A stretch of 21,068 nucleotides of DNA from the NCBI GenBank assembly GCA_964457365.1, contig CAYWFP010000071.1, positions 1 to 21,068 of the forward strand. Reading direction: 5' to 3'. The stretch comes from CAYWFP01 sp964457365 (lineage in GTDB: Bacteria; Planctomycetota; SZUA-567). Made by a program: the position numbers and the translations under genes. Below, piece by piece: positions 6,555 through 16,750 of the stretch. Every line of letters begins with the position of its first letter. Position 1 is the first letter of the stretch. Below the pieces are notes generated by a model that saw nothing but the letters and a program-made list of their open reading frames with translations, was not told the DNA's origin and searched no databases.

Positions 6555-7298
6555 TCACCGCGCCAGGACGACCAATTCGCGGCTGCGGGAGCCGCGGAAA
6601 CGCTTGCCATCCATGCCGCCGTACCACTTCTGTTCGGTATAGCCGACGATCTCGATCATCTGGCGCAATTCCTCGAACTGCAGGTCCAGCAGCAGGTTGG
6701 TCTCGGTGAAGACATAGGCCTCGTGCTCCGGATCGATCACGCCGGTGACGCTGAGCACGCGCTTGTGCCCAATCGGCGCGAGGGTCTTGATCACCGTGGC
6801 GGTAGTGTTCTCGATCTCACCGTGCTTGACGACGACCGCCCCTTTAGCGTACTTCGCCGCCTGCGGATTGATCGCGTGCAGCAGCAGCGCGCCGCCCTCG
6901 TTCAGAACACAACGCGTCGCCGCAAGCATGCGCGTGACGGTGGTGCGGTTGGGCAGCAGGTTGACGGAGTTGCCCAGGCAGCAGACCAGGTCGAACGGCT
7001 GGTCCGGCGGGCCGCACATGTTGCGCACCTCGTAGCGGATCGATTGATGCGGCCGGCGCCGGCCGGCGTAGGCGATCATGTTCGGCGACAGATCGCACGC
7101 GTGGACCCTGGCGCCGTGGTCGGCGAACCAGAGCGCATGCGCGCCGGTGCCGCAGGCCAGATCCAGCACCTCCAGGCCGGGCCGCACCAGCTTCTTCAGC
7201 AACGCCTCTTCCTTGGCTAGGCGCGCTTCGGCGTTGCTGAGGATCTCGTAGACGATGGCGGTACGATTGAACGTCGTACCCAGCGTCGCATTGCTCAT
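6555..7298 (-). CDS. Class I SAM-dependent methyltransferase
   Basis: The 247-residue protein has a standard Rossmann-like methyltransferase domain. Motif I is VLDLACGTGAHALWFA (residues 44-59), the acidic residue after strand 2 is D69 in VHACDLSPNMIAYA, and motif IV is in PFDLVCCLGNSVNLLPN (after about residue 100), followed by LNEGGALLLHAINP. The first 35 residues and the C-terminal beta-rich part (about 160-247, with GYTEQKWYGGMDG) would bind the methyl acceptor, which I cannot name; the closest general description is a methyltransferase-25/11-type small-molecule enzyme. ATG at 7298 has a weak GGGG-containing binding site 8-9 bases upstream. It sits 64 bases after the Gfo/Idh/MocA gene and 7 bases before exonuclease III, which suggests co-transcription. 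Confidence 0.88.
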   Translation of the reverse strand: MSNATLGTTFNRTAIVYEILSNAEARLAKEEALLKKLVRPGLEVLDLACGTGAHALWFADHGARVHACDLSPNMIAYAGRRRPHQSIRYEVRNMCGPPDQPFDLVCCLGNSVNLLPNRTTVTRMLAATRCVLNEGGALLLHAINPQAAKYAKGAVVVKHGEIENTTATVIKTLAPIGHKRVLSVTGVIDPEHEAYVFTETNLLLDLQFEELRQMIEIVGYTEQKWYGGMDGKRFRGSRSRELVVLAR

Positions 7299-7362
7299 GC
7301 TTCGTGCCCCGAATGTCCCGTAGCGCCCGTTCAGTGTAATCCAAGCCGCGGCTCGCGTCCAG

Positions 7363-8427
7363 TTATTCCGTAGAGGAGAGCAGGTCGATCCGCCGGCCTT
7401 CGCGTTGCGATTGGTAGATGCCCAGCACCACCTCGACGGTATGCGCGGCGCTGCCGACGGTGACGAAGGGTTCGCGTCCCTCGCGCACGGCCGCGACGAA
7501 GTCGGCGATTTGCGCGGGGTGGCTCGGGCCGTAATAGCTTTTTCCCGGTCCTTCCTGTTTGGCCGTCTCGAACGCCTCGAAACGTTCGCTCACCTCCCGT
7601 TGGAGGGCTTCGTCCTCGAAGTGGACGGTCTGCGCCTTGCCCCCGACGAGGTCCAGCGAGCCGGCGGAGCCGCTGAGTCGGATCGACGGGTGCCAGTGCA
7701 TGTGGCTGGAACTGGTGGCTTCGAGCGAACCGAGCGCACCGGAGTGGTAGACCAGCGAGGCGACGGCGGTGTCCTCGGTCTCGATGGCCTCGCCGTGGGT
7801 CAGGTTGGCGAAGGTGCCGCTGAGGGCTCTCACCCCGCCCATGACCCAGACGATGGCGTCGATGTAGTGAATCGCCTGGTTGATCAGGACCGAGCCGCCT
7901 TCCTGCTCCCAGGTACCGCGCCAGCGGTCGGCGTTGTAATAGTCGTTGGTGCGCAGGCACCGCAGGCTGACGCTGCCCGAGAGCATCGTGCCGAAGGCGC
8001 CGGCGGCGACCAGTTCCTTCAGATAGCGGATGGCCGCGTCGATGCGGTGCTGGAAGACGCCGCCGAAGACGAGTTCCGGATGCGCCTGCTTGGCCGCCAG
8101 CATCTGCCGCAGCCCCTCGGCGTTGGCCGCCAGCGCTTTCTCGCAGAGCACGTGCTTGCCGGCCTCCAGCGCGTCGACGGCGACGGGGGCGTGGCTGGCG
8201 TGGTCGGTGCAGATGGAGATCGCGTCGACCGACGCATCGTCCAGGATTTCGCGGTAGTCGGTGCTGATGCCCGCGATGCCGTGCCTCTCCGCGATCGCGC
8301 AGGCCTTCTGCTCCACCAGGTCGCACGCCCACGCCACCTCGACGTCCGCGAACTGCCGGAAGCTGTGGATATGGGACGGGGCGATGACGCCGCAGCCGAT
8401 GATGCCGACGCGCAGGGATGGGCTCAT
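7363..8427 (-). CDS. Gfo/Idh/MocA-family NAD(P)-dependent oxidoreductase
   Basis: The 354-residue protein has the two-domain layout of the family. The N-terminal nucleotide-binding domain starts VGIIGCGVIAPSH (residues 7-19). The conserved EK pair is in HVLCEKALAANAEG (E96, K97; here EKA rather than the commoner EKP). The C-terminal beta-sheet domain includes FQHRIDAAIRYLKEL, WRGTWEQEGGSVLINQAIHY (histidine about residue 187) and SSSHMHWHPSIRLSGSAGSL. These enzymes oxidise or reduce sugars, inositols or sugar nucleotides with a bound NAD(P). The substrate cannot be told from sequence; a sugar or sugar-acid is likely given the ribulokinase in the same cluster. It is 25 bases downstream of apt on the same strand. 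Confidence 0.92.
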   Translation of the reverse strand: MSPSLRVGIIGCGVIAPSHIHSFRQFADVEVAWACDLVEQKACAIAERHGIAGISTDYREILDDASVDAISICTDHASHAPVAVDALEAGKHVLCEKALAANAEGLRQMLAAKQAHPELVFGGVFQHRIDAAIRYLKELVAAGAFGTMLSGSVSLRCLRTNDYYNADRWRGTWEQEGGSVLINQAIHYIDAIVWVMGGVRALSGTFANLTHGEAIETEDTAVASLVYHSGALGSLEATSSSHMHWHPSIRLSGSAGSLDLVGGKAQTVHFEDEALQREVSERFEAFETAKQEGPGKSYYGPSHPAQIADFVAAVREGREPFVTVGSAAHTVEVVLGIYQSQREGRRIDLLSSTE

Positions 8428-8452
8428 GTGCCTGTCGTTCCGCTCGCTCCGC

Positions 8453-8968
8453 TCAGAAGTGGATCAGGGAGAATACGTTCTCGCCGGCGCCGAGGCGCGT
8501 CCGCCCGTCGAGGAAGTCCAGCTCGATCAGGAAGCCGATACCCACTACCTCGCCGCCGGCCTGCCGCGCGAGCTGGGCCATGGCGCTGGCAGTGCCGCCG
8601 GTGGCGAGAACGTCGTCGAGGATGATCGCTTTCTCGCCCTTCTCGATGGCGTCTTCGTGCATGCACAGCTCGTCCGTGCCGTACTCGAGTTCGTAGACCG
8701 CCGAGATCGTCTTGTACGGCAGCTTCCCGGGCTTGCGCACGCAGACGAAGCCGATGCCGAGCTTGTAGGCCACGGCCGCGCCGAAGATGAAACCACGGGC
8801 CTCGGCGGCGACGATCTTGGTCGCGCCGCTCTCGGCGTAGGCCTTGGCCAACTCGTCCACGGCGTAGCGGAACGCGGGCGGATGCTGCAGCAGCGGCTGG
8901 ATATCCTTGAAGATGATGCCTTCCTTGGGAAAGTCGTGAATATCGCGGATATAGGGCTTCAGGTCCAT
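8453..8968 (-). CDS. apt: Adenine phosphoribosyltransferase
   Basis: The 171-residue protein is a full-length type I phosphoribosyltransferase that converts adenine and PRPP to AMP in purine salvage. It opens with YIRDIHDFPKEGIIFKDIQP, typical of Apt, followed by AAEARGFIFGAAVAYKLG (residues 54-71), the flexible-loop segment VRKPGKLPYKTISAVYELEY (77-96) and the PRPP-binding motif AIILDDVLATGGTASAM (114-130). The end (GFLIELDFLDGRTRL) also fits. It lies 33 bases downstream of the ribulokinase and 25 bases upstream of the Gfo/Idh/MocA gene. The AMP-forming reaction has no obvious link to the sugar genes beyond PRPP and pentose supply. Confidence 0.96.
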   Translation of the reverse strand: MDLKPYIRDIHDFPKEGIIFKDIQPLLQHPPAFRYAVDELAKAYAESGATKIVAAEARGFIFGAAVAYKLGIGFVCVRKPGKLPYKTISAVYELEYGTDELCMHEDAIEKGEKAIILDDVLATGGTASAMAQLARQAGGEVVGIGFLIELDFLDGRTRLGAGENVFSLIHF

Positions 8969-9001
8969 GTGGCTTCGTCCTTTCCGTATGCGTCGTCCGC
9001 T

Positions 9002-10693
9002 TCAGTGATCGGTCTGCTGGAACTTGAGCGCTTTGAGCCGTTTCATCACGGTGTTGCTGGCTTTGCCTTCGCGGCCGAAGTAGTCGTGCAGTAGCGCGTA
9101 CTCGACGTAGAGCTTGTCGTAGACTTTCCGCGCCGTCGGCCGTGGCCGGTAGACGGTCTTCTTCAGCTTCGCCATCTTGCGCGCGGCCTGCTGGATGGTG
9201 TCGTACCCGCCCCCGGCCTTGCCCGCCGCGAGCGCGCCGAACATGGCCGAGCCCAGCGCCGGCGTCTGCGCGCTCCTGGCGATACGGATGGTGCGGCCGC
9301 TGACGTCGGCGAAGATCTGCATCAGCAGCGGGTTGCGCTCGGGCAGCCCGCCGCAGGCGTAGAGCTCCTTCACCGGCACGCCGGCCTTCTCGAAGCTGTC
9401 GACGATCATGCGCGTGCCGTAGGCCAGCGACTCGATCAGCGCGAGGTAGATCTCCTCCGGGCGCGTGGCCAGCGTCAGGCCGAGAATCATCCCCGTCAGG
9501 TCCACGTCGACGAGGACCGAGCGGTTGCCGTTGAGCCAGTCCAGCGCCAGCAAGCCCGACTGCCCCGGCTTCAGTTTCTCGGCCTTGCGCGTCAGGAGTT
9601 CGTGGTTGCTGATCTTGTTCCTGCGCGCTTCCTTCTCGTATTCCTCCGGCACGCCGTTCTTGACGTACCACGCGAGGATGTCGCCGGCGCCGCTCTGCCC
9701 GGCCTCGTAACCGAAGTGGCCCTCGAGGATGCCGTCTTCGACCACGCCGCACATGCCCTCGCAGACCTTGCGTTTCTCGCCCATCACCATGTGGCAGATG
9801 GAGGTGCCCATGATCATCAGCATCTTGCCCGGCGTGGTGATCGTCGCCGCCGGGACGGCCACGTGCGCGTCCACGTTGGCCACGGCGACGGCGATGCCCG
9901 GTTCGAGCCCCATCAACTTCGCCGCCTCGGGGGTCAACTCGCCCGCCTTGGCGCCCTGCGGCAACACCGGGCCGGGCAGCTTCTCCTCGACCACGTTCTC
10001 GAGGCGCTTGTCCAGGGCCTTGAAGTAGGCCTTGGAGGGATACCCCTTGCCCTTGGTCCAGATCGCTTTGTAGCCGGCCATGCAGGCGTTGCGCGTCTCG
10101 ACGCCGGTGAGTTGCATCACCACCCAGTCGCCGGCTTCGATGAAACGATCAGCGGCCTTGTAGACCGCCGGCGCCTCGTCCAGCACCTGCCAGATCTTGG
10201 CGAAGAGCCATTCGCTGCTGATCTTGCCGCCGTAGTACTTCAGCCACGGCTCCTTGCGCTTGCGCGCCACGGCGTTGATCCTGTCGGCCTCCGGCTGGGC
10301 GGCGTGATGCTTCCAGAGCTTGATCCAGGCGTGCGGATTGTCGCGCCACTTCGGTTGCAGGCACAGCGGCGTGCCGTCCTTGGCGATCGGCAGGCAGGTG
10401 CAGGCGGTGAAGTCGATGCCGATGCCGACGACCTGTGCGGGTTTGACCTTGGCCGCCTTGAGCACGCGCGGCACGGCACGCTTGAGCACGGTCATGTAGT
10501 CGGCCGGATTCTGCAGGGCGAAGTCGTGGGGTAGCGCCTTCTTCGAACCCGGCAGCGTCTCGTCGATCACGCCGTCGGGATACGGCACGACATGGGTGGC
10601 CAGTTCGTTGCCGTTGGCGACGTCCACCAGCACCGCGCGTCCGCTCTCGGTGCCGAAATCGATTCCCAGAGCATATGTCTTCCGGACAGCCAT
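9002..10693 (-). CDS. araB: L-ribulokinase (FGGY carbohydrate kinase, AraB type)
   Basis: The 563-residue protein matches the length of bacterial ribulokinases, which phosphorylate L-ribulose in arabinose use. It begins YALGIDFGTESGRAVLVDV, the AraB form of the FGGY phosphate-1 loop, and includes VVGIGIDFTACTCLP, KWRDNPHAWIKLWKHHAA, GGKISSEWLFAKIWQ, FIEAGDWVVMQLTG, NVDAHVAVPAATIT with the likely catalytic Asp, LMIMGTSICHMVMGEK and GAGDILAWYV. The C-terminal domain has VDLTGMILGLTLATRPEEIY and LYACGGLPERNPLLMQIFAD. ATG at 10693 is 6 bases after GAGGGGGAG, whereas an ATG at 10699 directly touches that site. A good promoter lies at 10752-10780. It is the first gene of a five-gene minus-strand cluster. 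No araA isomerase, araD epimerase or AraC/GntR regulator is in the window. Confidence 0.93.
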   Translation of the reverse strand: MAVRKTYALGIDFGTESGRAVLVDVANGNELATHVVPYPDGVIDETLPGSKKALPHDFALQNPADYMTVLKRAVPRVLKAAKVKPAQVVGIGIDFTACTCLPIAKDGTPLCLQPKWRDNPHAWIKLWKHHAAQPEADRINAVARKRKEPWLKYYGGKISSEWLFAKIWQVLDEAPAVYKAADRFIEAGDWVVMQLTGVETRNACMAGYKAIWTKGKGYPSKAYFKALDKRLENVVEEKLPGPVLPQGAKAGELTPEAAKLMGLEPGIAVAVANVDAHVAVPAATITTPGKMLMIMGTSICHMVMGEKRKVCEGMCGVVEDGILEGHFGYEAGQSGAGDILAWYVKNGVPEEYEKEARRNKISNHELLTRKAEKLKPGQSGLLALDWLNGNRSVLVDVDLTGMILGLTLATRPEEIYLALIESLAYGTRMIVDSFEKAGVPVKELYACGGLPERNPLLMQIFADVSGRTIRIARSAQTPALGSAMFGALAAGKAGGGYDTIQQAARKMAKLKKTVYRPRPTARKVYDKLYVEYALLHDYFGREGKASNTVMKRLKALKFQQTDH

Positions 10694-10751
10694 ACTCATC
10701 TCCCCCTCGCGGCGGCTTCGGAAACGGCGGCAGGTGTCGCGAATGCGTGGC

Positions 10752-10780
10752 ATTGTGCGAGTTGGCTCGCGGGCTGTCAA
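10752..10780 (-). promoter_or_regulatory. Sigma70-like promoter for the araB cluster
   Basis: On the minus strand TTGACA (10780-10775), a perfect -35 consensus, is followed after 17 bases by CACAAT (10757-10752). Transcription would begin near 10745, about 50 bases before the araB ATG at 10693. Confidence 0.65.
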
Positions 10781-10814
10781 CCGAAAAAGAGGCGCAGGGA
10801 GGGCACGGAAGCGC

Positions 10815-10843
10815 TTGACGTGCGTGTGCAGGGGAGATAGCCT
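10815..10843 (+). promoter_or_regulatory. Possible distal promoter for the receiver-kinase gene
   Basis: TTGACG (10815-10820) and TAGCCT (10838-10843) are separated by 17 bases. The -10 is weak, and TAGCCTG is repeated directly after it. It lies about 135 bases upstream of the ATG. Confidence 0.3.
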
Positions 10844-10904
10844 GTAGCCTGTCGCAGGAGGGGTGTTGCCGCGCCGCGATTCCCGCCTCTGGCGGCCGGC
10901 CTCT

Positions 10905-10933
10905 TTGACGACCCCGTCGGGATCGGTTAGGAT
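10905..10933 (+). promoter_or_regulatory. Sigma70-like promoter for the receiver-kinase gene
   Basis: TTGACG (10905-10910) and TAGGAT (10928-10933) are spaced by 17 bases. Transcription would start near 10940, about 38 bases before the ATG at 10978. It is divergent from the araB promoter at 10752-10780. Confidence 0.6.
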
Positions 10934-10977
10934 AACAGCGAGGTGCCGCCTTTCGGGCGGCGAGAAGCGGGAGCACG

Positions 10978-12234
10978 ATGGCCGAACGCATCCTGATCGT
11001 CGAAGATTCGCGTCCCATGCGCGAGGTGCTCGCGGAGTACCTCGCCGGCGAGGGTTACGAGTGTGCCTTCGCGGAGACCGGCACCGTCGGCCTCGCGTGC
11101 ATCGCCAAACAGCCCTACGACCTGATTCTCACCGATCTGCGCCTTCCCGGCGCCGACGGCTTTAAGATCGTCGAGCGCGCCAACGAATTGCAGCCGGAGA
11201 CGCCCAAGATCATCATGACCGCGTACTCCGAATTCGAGGACGCCCTGCGCGCCCTGCGCCTGGGGGCGTACGATTTTCTACGCAAACCCATCAGCGAGCT
11301 GCAGGAGCTGGGCCTGCTGGTGCGGCGGGCGCTCGAGCACCGGCGCTTGGTGCGCGAACGGGCGGAGTACCTCGCTGAGATCGAGCGCATGAACCAGGAA
11401 CTCGGTCATTTCAACGAACACCTGGAGAACGAGGTACAGCGCCGCACCGAGGAGCTGAGCAAGGCCAACCAGCAGTTGCGCACGCTCGACGAAATGAAGA
11501 ACAACCTTCTTGCCAACGTCTCGCACGAATTGCGCACGCCGCTGGTATCGGTGCGCGGCTACACGGAGCTTTTCCGCGGCGGGCATCTCTGCGAGATCCC
11601 GGATAATGCGTGCAGATATCTCGACATCAGCCTGCGCAACATCGACAAGCTGCTGATGCTGATCGAGAGCCTCGTCCGCTACGCCGACCTGGCGCGCGAC
11701 AAGGCGCCGATGAACCTTGCCGAGTTGGACCTCTGCGAGACGGCGCTGCGCACGCGCGAAAGCCTGGCGGGGGAAGTGGAGAAAGCGGGGATGTGCCTGG
11801 AGGTGGAGTCGCCCGATCAGCCGCTGCTGGTCAACGCCGACGTCGGCTTTCTGCAGCAGGCGCTGACGCACCTGGTGCAGAACGCGATCAAATTCAACCA
11901 CCCCGGCACGCATATCCGGATCAAGGTGGAGATGATCAGCCGCAGCCTCGTCAAGGTAAGCGTTATCGACGACGGCGTCGGTATTCCTCAAGACGAGCAG
12001 GCGCAGATTTTCGAGCGTTTCTACCAGATCGACGGCGGCCCCACGCGCCAGCACGGCGGCACCGGCATGGGCCTGGCCATCGTCCGCGACAACATGCGGC
12101 TCATGGGCTGCGAGGTGCGGGTCAACTCCGAAGCGGGCCACGGCGCGACCTTCTTCTGGTCGATGCCGGTCAAGAGTGCGCTCATGCGACCGGAAGAGGA
12201 TGCGCCTCGGGAAATGAAATCGCCGGGCGAGTGA
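10978..12234 (+). CDS. Receiver domain-histidine kinase (REC-HisKA-HATPase_c)
   Basis: The 418-residue soluble protein has an N-terminal CheY-like receiver (about residues 4-118) with acidic E9/D10, phosphoacceptor D53 in LILTDLRLPGADG, T81 and K103. A coiled-coil linker (122-178, EIERMNQELGHFNEHLENEV) leads to the dimerisation domain with H183 in NVSHELRTPL. The ATPase domain has the N box around N302 (LVQNAIKF), G1 DDGVGI (331-336), F box FERF (345-348) and G2 GTGMGL (361-366). No membrane segment is present, so it is a cytoplasmic kinase whose activity is probably set by phosphorylation of its own receiver by another kinase. GGGAG lies 4 bases before the ATG. It converges on the double-HTH gene with an 8-base gap. 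Its upstream partner may be the hybrid kinase at 13838-16750, but this is only proximity. Confidence 0.93.
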   Translation: MAERILIVEDSRPMREVLAEYLAGEGYECAFAETGTVGLACIAKQPYDLILTDLRLPGADGFKIVERANELQPETPKIIMTAYSEFEDALRALRLGAYDFLRKPISELQELGLLVRRALEHRRLVRERAEYLAEIERMNQELGHFNEHLENEVQRRTEELSKANQQLRTLDEMKNNLLANVSHELRTPLVSVRGYTELFRGGHLCEIPDNACRYLDISLRNIDKLLMLIESLVRYADLARDKAPMNLAELDLCETALRTRESLAGEVEKAGMCLEVESPDQPLLVNADVGFLQQALTHLVQNAIKFNHPGTHIRIKVEMISRSLVKVSVIDDGVGIPQDEQAQIFERFYQIDGGPTRQHGGTGMGLAIVRDNMRLMGCEVRVNSEAGHGATFFWSMPVKSALMRPEEDAPREMKSPGE

Positions 12235-12242
12235 GTGGTGCT

Positions 12243-13046
12243 CTACGCCTGGCGACGGCTGGCTTGCTGGCGCGGTGGCGGCTGGCCGCCGGGGTTTTCG
12301 GGCTGGCTTTCGTCGTATTCCCGCGCGAGTTCCTCGACTTTCTGGTGAAATTCCGGATTCTGCAATGCCGCGAGCAGCCGGTCGGAGAGATGGCCGATGG
12401 AGAAGTAACGCGCCTGGCGTTCGGCGCTCAGCTCTTCGGCAGGCTCGCGGACGACGGTTTCCAGCCGTTCGCAGAGGCTGGCGAGTTCCGGCGTCTTCTT
12501 CTGCTGGCGTACCATCTCCAGACATTCGCCCAGAATCGATTCGAGCACGCACATACGCTCGCTCAACTGCGGGCACTCCTTCTCCTGCTTCAGCAACTGG
12601 TCGAGCAGTCCCGCGTCGACGGGGTAGAGATCGCCCATGCGTTGCAGCGTATCCTCCGATGGCAGCGAATATCCCGACTCGATGGCCTCGAGTTCGTTCT
12701 CGTTGATGCCCAAGCGAGTGGCAACCTGTGAACGCTCCAGATGCGCGCGCAGCCGGCTCTCCAGCAGCGTATGGGCCAGCAGGCGCAACGGCCCGTTCGA
12801 GCGAATCGTGCCCGTGCCCCAGCAGACCTGATGCTGTTGCGGCTGTTCGGCGAGGAAGGTGAAAGGATGGACCTGCAGGATGCCGGCGATCTCGGCCAGC
12901 AGTTCGAGCGTCACTCCCTGTTTGCCGTTCTCGATCCGGCTGACCGTGGCCTGGCTCTTGTTGATCAGCGCCGCCAGCTTCTGCGTCGACAGGCCGCGCG
13001 CCAACCGCGCCCGCTCGATTCGTTTTCCAACCAGGATCCGCTTCAT
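12243..13046 (-). CDS. XRE-family regulator with two helix-turn-helix domains
   Basis: The 267-residue protein begins with a classic HTH_3 domain (about residues 6-66: RIERARLARGLSTQKLAALI, then ATVSRIENGKQGVTLELL). A second, more divergent HTH_3-like unit is at about 94-145 (LESRLRAHLERSQVATRLGI, NENELEAIESGYSLPSEDTL). The rest is predicted helical, with KQEKECPQLSERMCVLESIL and CERLETVVREPAEELSAERQ, and ends in a low-complexity Pro/Gln/Arg tail. There is no cupin, S24 or toxin domain, so ligand control is not evident. ATG at 13046 follows GGGGGAGAAGA closely, the right spacing for a binding site. A strong promoter-like site lies at 13160-13187. It converges on the receiver-kinase gene. Its targets are unknown, and autoregulation is an inference. 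Confidence 0.82.
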   Translation of the reverse strand: MKRILVGKRIERARLARGLSTQKLAALINKSQATVSRIENGKQGVTLELLAEIAGILQVHPFTFLAEQPQQHQVCWGTGTIRSNGPLRLLAHTLLESRLRAHLERSQVATRLGINENELEAIESGYSLPSEDTLQRMGDLYPVDAGLLDQLLKQEKECPQLSERMCVLESILGECLEMVRQQKKTPELASLCERLETVVREPAEELSAERQARYFSIGHLSDRLLAALQNPEFHQKVEELAREYDESQPENPGGQPPPRQQASRRQA

Positions 13047-13159
13047 TCTTCTCCCCCTGATGTCGCTGTCGCTTGAGCTGTTTCGGCCAGGCACCATAGG
13101 CAATACGTAATATGCAAAGCCGCGCCGCTTTTCGCGCCGAAACGTGCAGAACGCCCGCC

Positions 13160-13187
13160 ACTATATGCGAGAACGCCTGGAAGTCAA
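13160..13187 (-). promoter_or_regulatory. Sigma70-like promoter for the double-HTH regulator
   Basis: On the minus strand TTGACT (13187-13182) and TATAGT (13165-13160) are spaced by 16 bases. The leader to the ATG at 13046 would be about 105 bases and contains a partly palindromic GCATATTACGTATTGC (near 13100-13115) that could be an operator. Confidence 0.6.
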
Positions 13188-13380
13188 GATTTTCTCCCTT
13201 ATCGACAAAGCTCTGCTGAACCTTCTTGCTGCATTGCTTTAACCGATTCGGTAGAAACGTTTACCGTGGCAGTGGATACGACTTGGTCTGCGAAGAAAAA
13301 GCGGGCAGAATTCCGATAACGGCTGAACTTGCCTATTCTCCTTTGCCGATAATACTTGCGGCTTCAAGCAAGACCCCCAA

Positions 13381-13460
13381 CATAATGGACTGATCCCTCC
13401 ATTTCCACCCGGTCCATTATGGCTTCCTCTGTGAGCCCGGGAGAACATTTTCCCGGGCTC
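13381..13460. other. Two strong adjacent hairpins in the divergent intergenic region
   Basis: CATAATGGAC (13381-13390) and GTCCATTATG (13412-13421) are perfect complements around a 21-base loop. Eleven bases later GAGCCCGGGA (13433-13442) and TCCCGGGCTC (13451-13460) are perfect complements around an 8-base loop. Neither has a clean T-run on either strand, although GCTCTTCTGCTT follows the second on the plus strand. They lie between divergent promoters (minus at 13160-13187, plus at 13492-13520), upstream of the plus promoter, so they are not in its leader. They may end a small RNA or form a boundary element. The bases 13188-13380 hold nothing I recognise. Confidence 0.5.
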
Positions 13461-13491
13461 GCTCTTCTGCTTCGGATTCGTACGCCTTTCC

Positions 13492-13520
13492 TTGACGACC
13501 AGTCGCTCGTGATTCATACT
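13492..13520 (+). promoter_or_regulatory. Sigma70-like promoter for the small L7/L12-like gene
   Basis: TTGACG (13492-13497) and CATACT (13515-13520) are spaced by 17 bases; the start would be near 13527, about 43 bases before the ATG at 13570. Confidence 0.5.
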
Positions 13521-13569
13521 GATAGAGCTTTCGGATCGGTTATGCTTGTCGCGCATGTCGGGAGAAGCC

Positions 13570-13833
13570 ATGCCAGCGGAACTGGACGAACGGCTGCGTA
13601 ACGAAATCATGGACCATATCTTTGCCGGCCGGAAGATTGAAGCGATCAAACGGTATCGCGAAGCGACCGGCAGCGACCTGAAGGAGGCGAAGGAATATCT
13701 GGACGATTTGACCGATCAGCTTCGTCAGACCCATCCGGAGCGGTTCGGGAAGGCCGATGGCAGAAGCGGCTGCGGCGGGCAGGCGGCGGCGTTTCTTGCG
13801 CTGGCCGCCTGGTTGTGGTTGGCGCTGGGTTGA
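13570..13833 (+). CDS. Small ribosomal L7/L12 C-domain-like protein with C-terminal membrane helix
   Basis: The 87-residue protein contains IFAGRKIEAIKRYREATGSD followed by LKEAKEYLDDL. This matches the alpha-helical core of the ribosomal L7/L12 C-terminal fold (the K-x-x-A-I-K-x-x-R-x-x-T-G-x-x-L-K-E-A-K pattern), found in small stand-alone proteins of unknown function as well as in L7/L12 itself. A basic Gly/Cys linker (FGKADGRSGCGGQ) leads to a short hydrophobic C-terminus (AAAFLALAAWLWLALG) that may be a tail anchor. ATG at 13570 has GGGAG 6 bases upstream; earlier in-frame starts (TTG 13546, ATG 13555) lack this. It is not the ribosomal stalk protein, because the N-terminal dimerisation domain is missing. 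It converges on the hybrid kinase with a 4-base gap. Confidence 0.78.
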   Translation: MPAELDERLRNEIMDHIFAGRKIEAIKRYREATGSDLKEAKEYLDDLTDQLRQTHPERFGKADGRSGCGGQAAAFLALAAWLWLALG

Positions 13834-13837
13834 AGCG

Positions 13838-16750
<2,913 letters not shown>

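Noticed and set aside
9602..10534. Long plus-strand frame opposite araB
   Set aside because: It is a GC-driven shadow, rich in His/Arg/Leu, opposite a well-conserved ribulokinase.
11278..13161. Long minus-strand frame across the receiver-kinase and double-HTH genes
   Set aside because: It spans two real genes in other frames and contains no family motif.
13239..13649. 136-codon minus-strand frame across the hairpin region
   Set aside because: It runs through the hairpins and the antisense of the L7/L12-like gene; it has low complexity and no motif.
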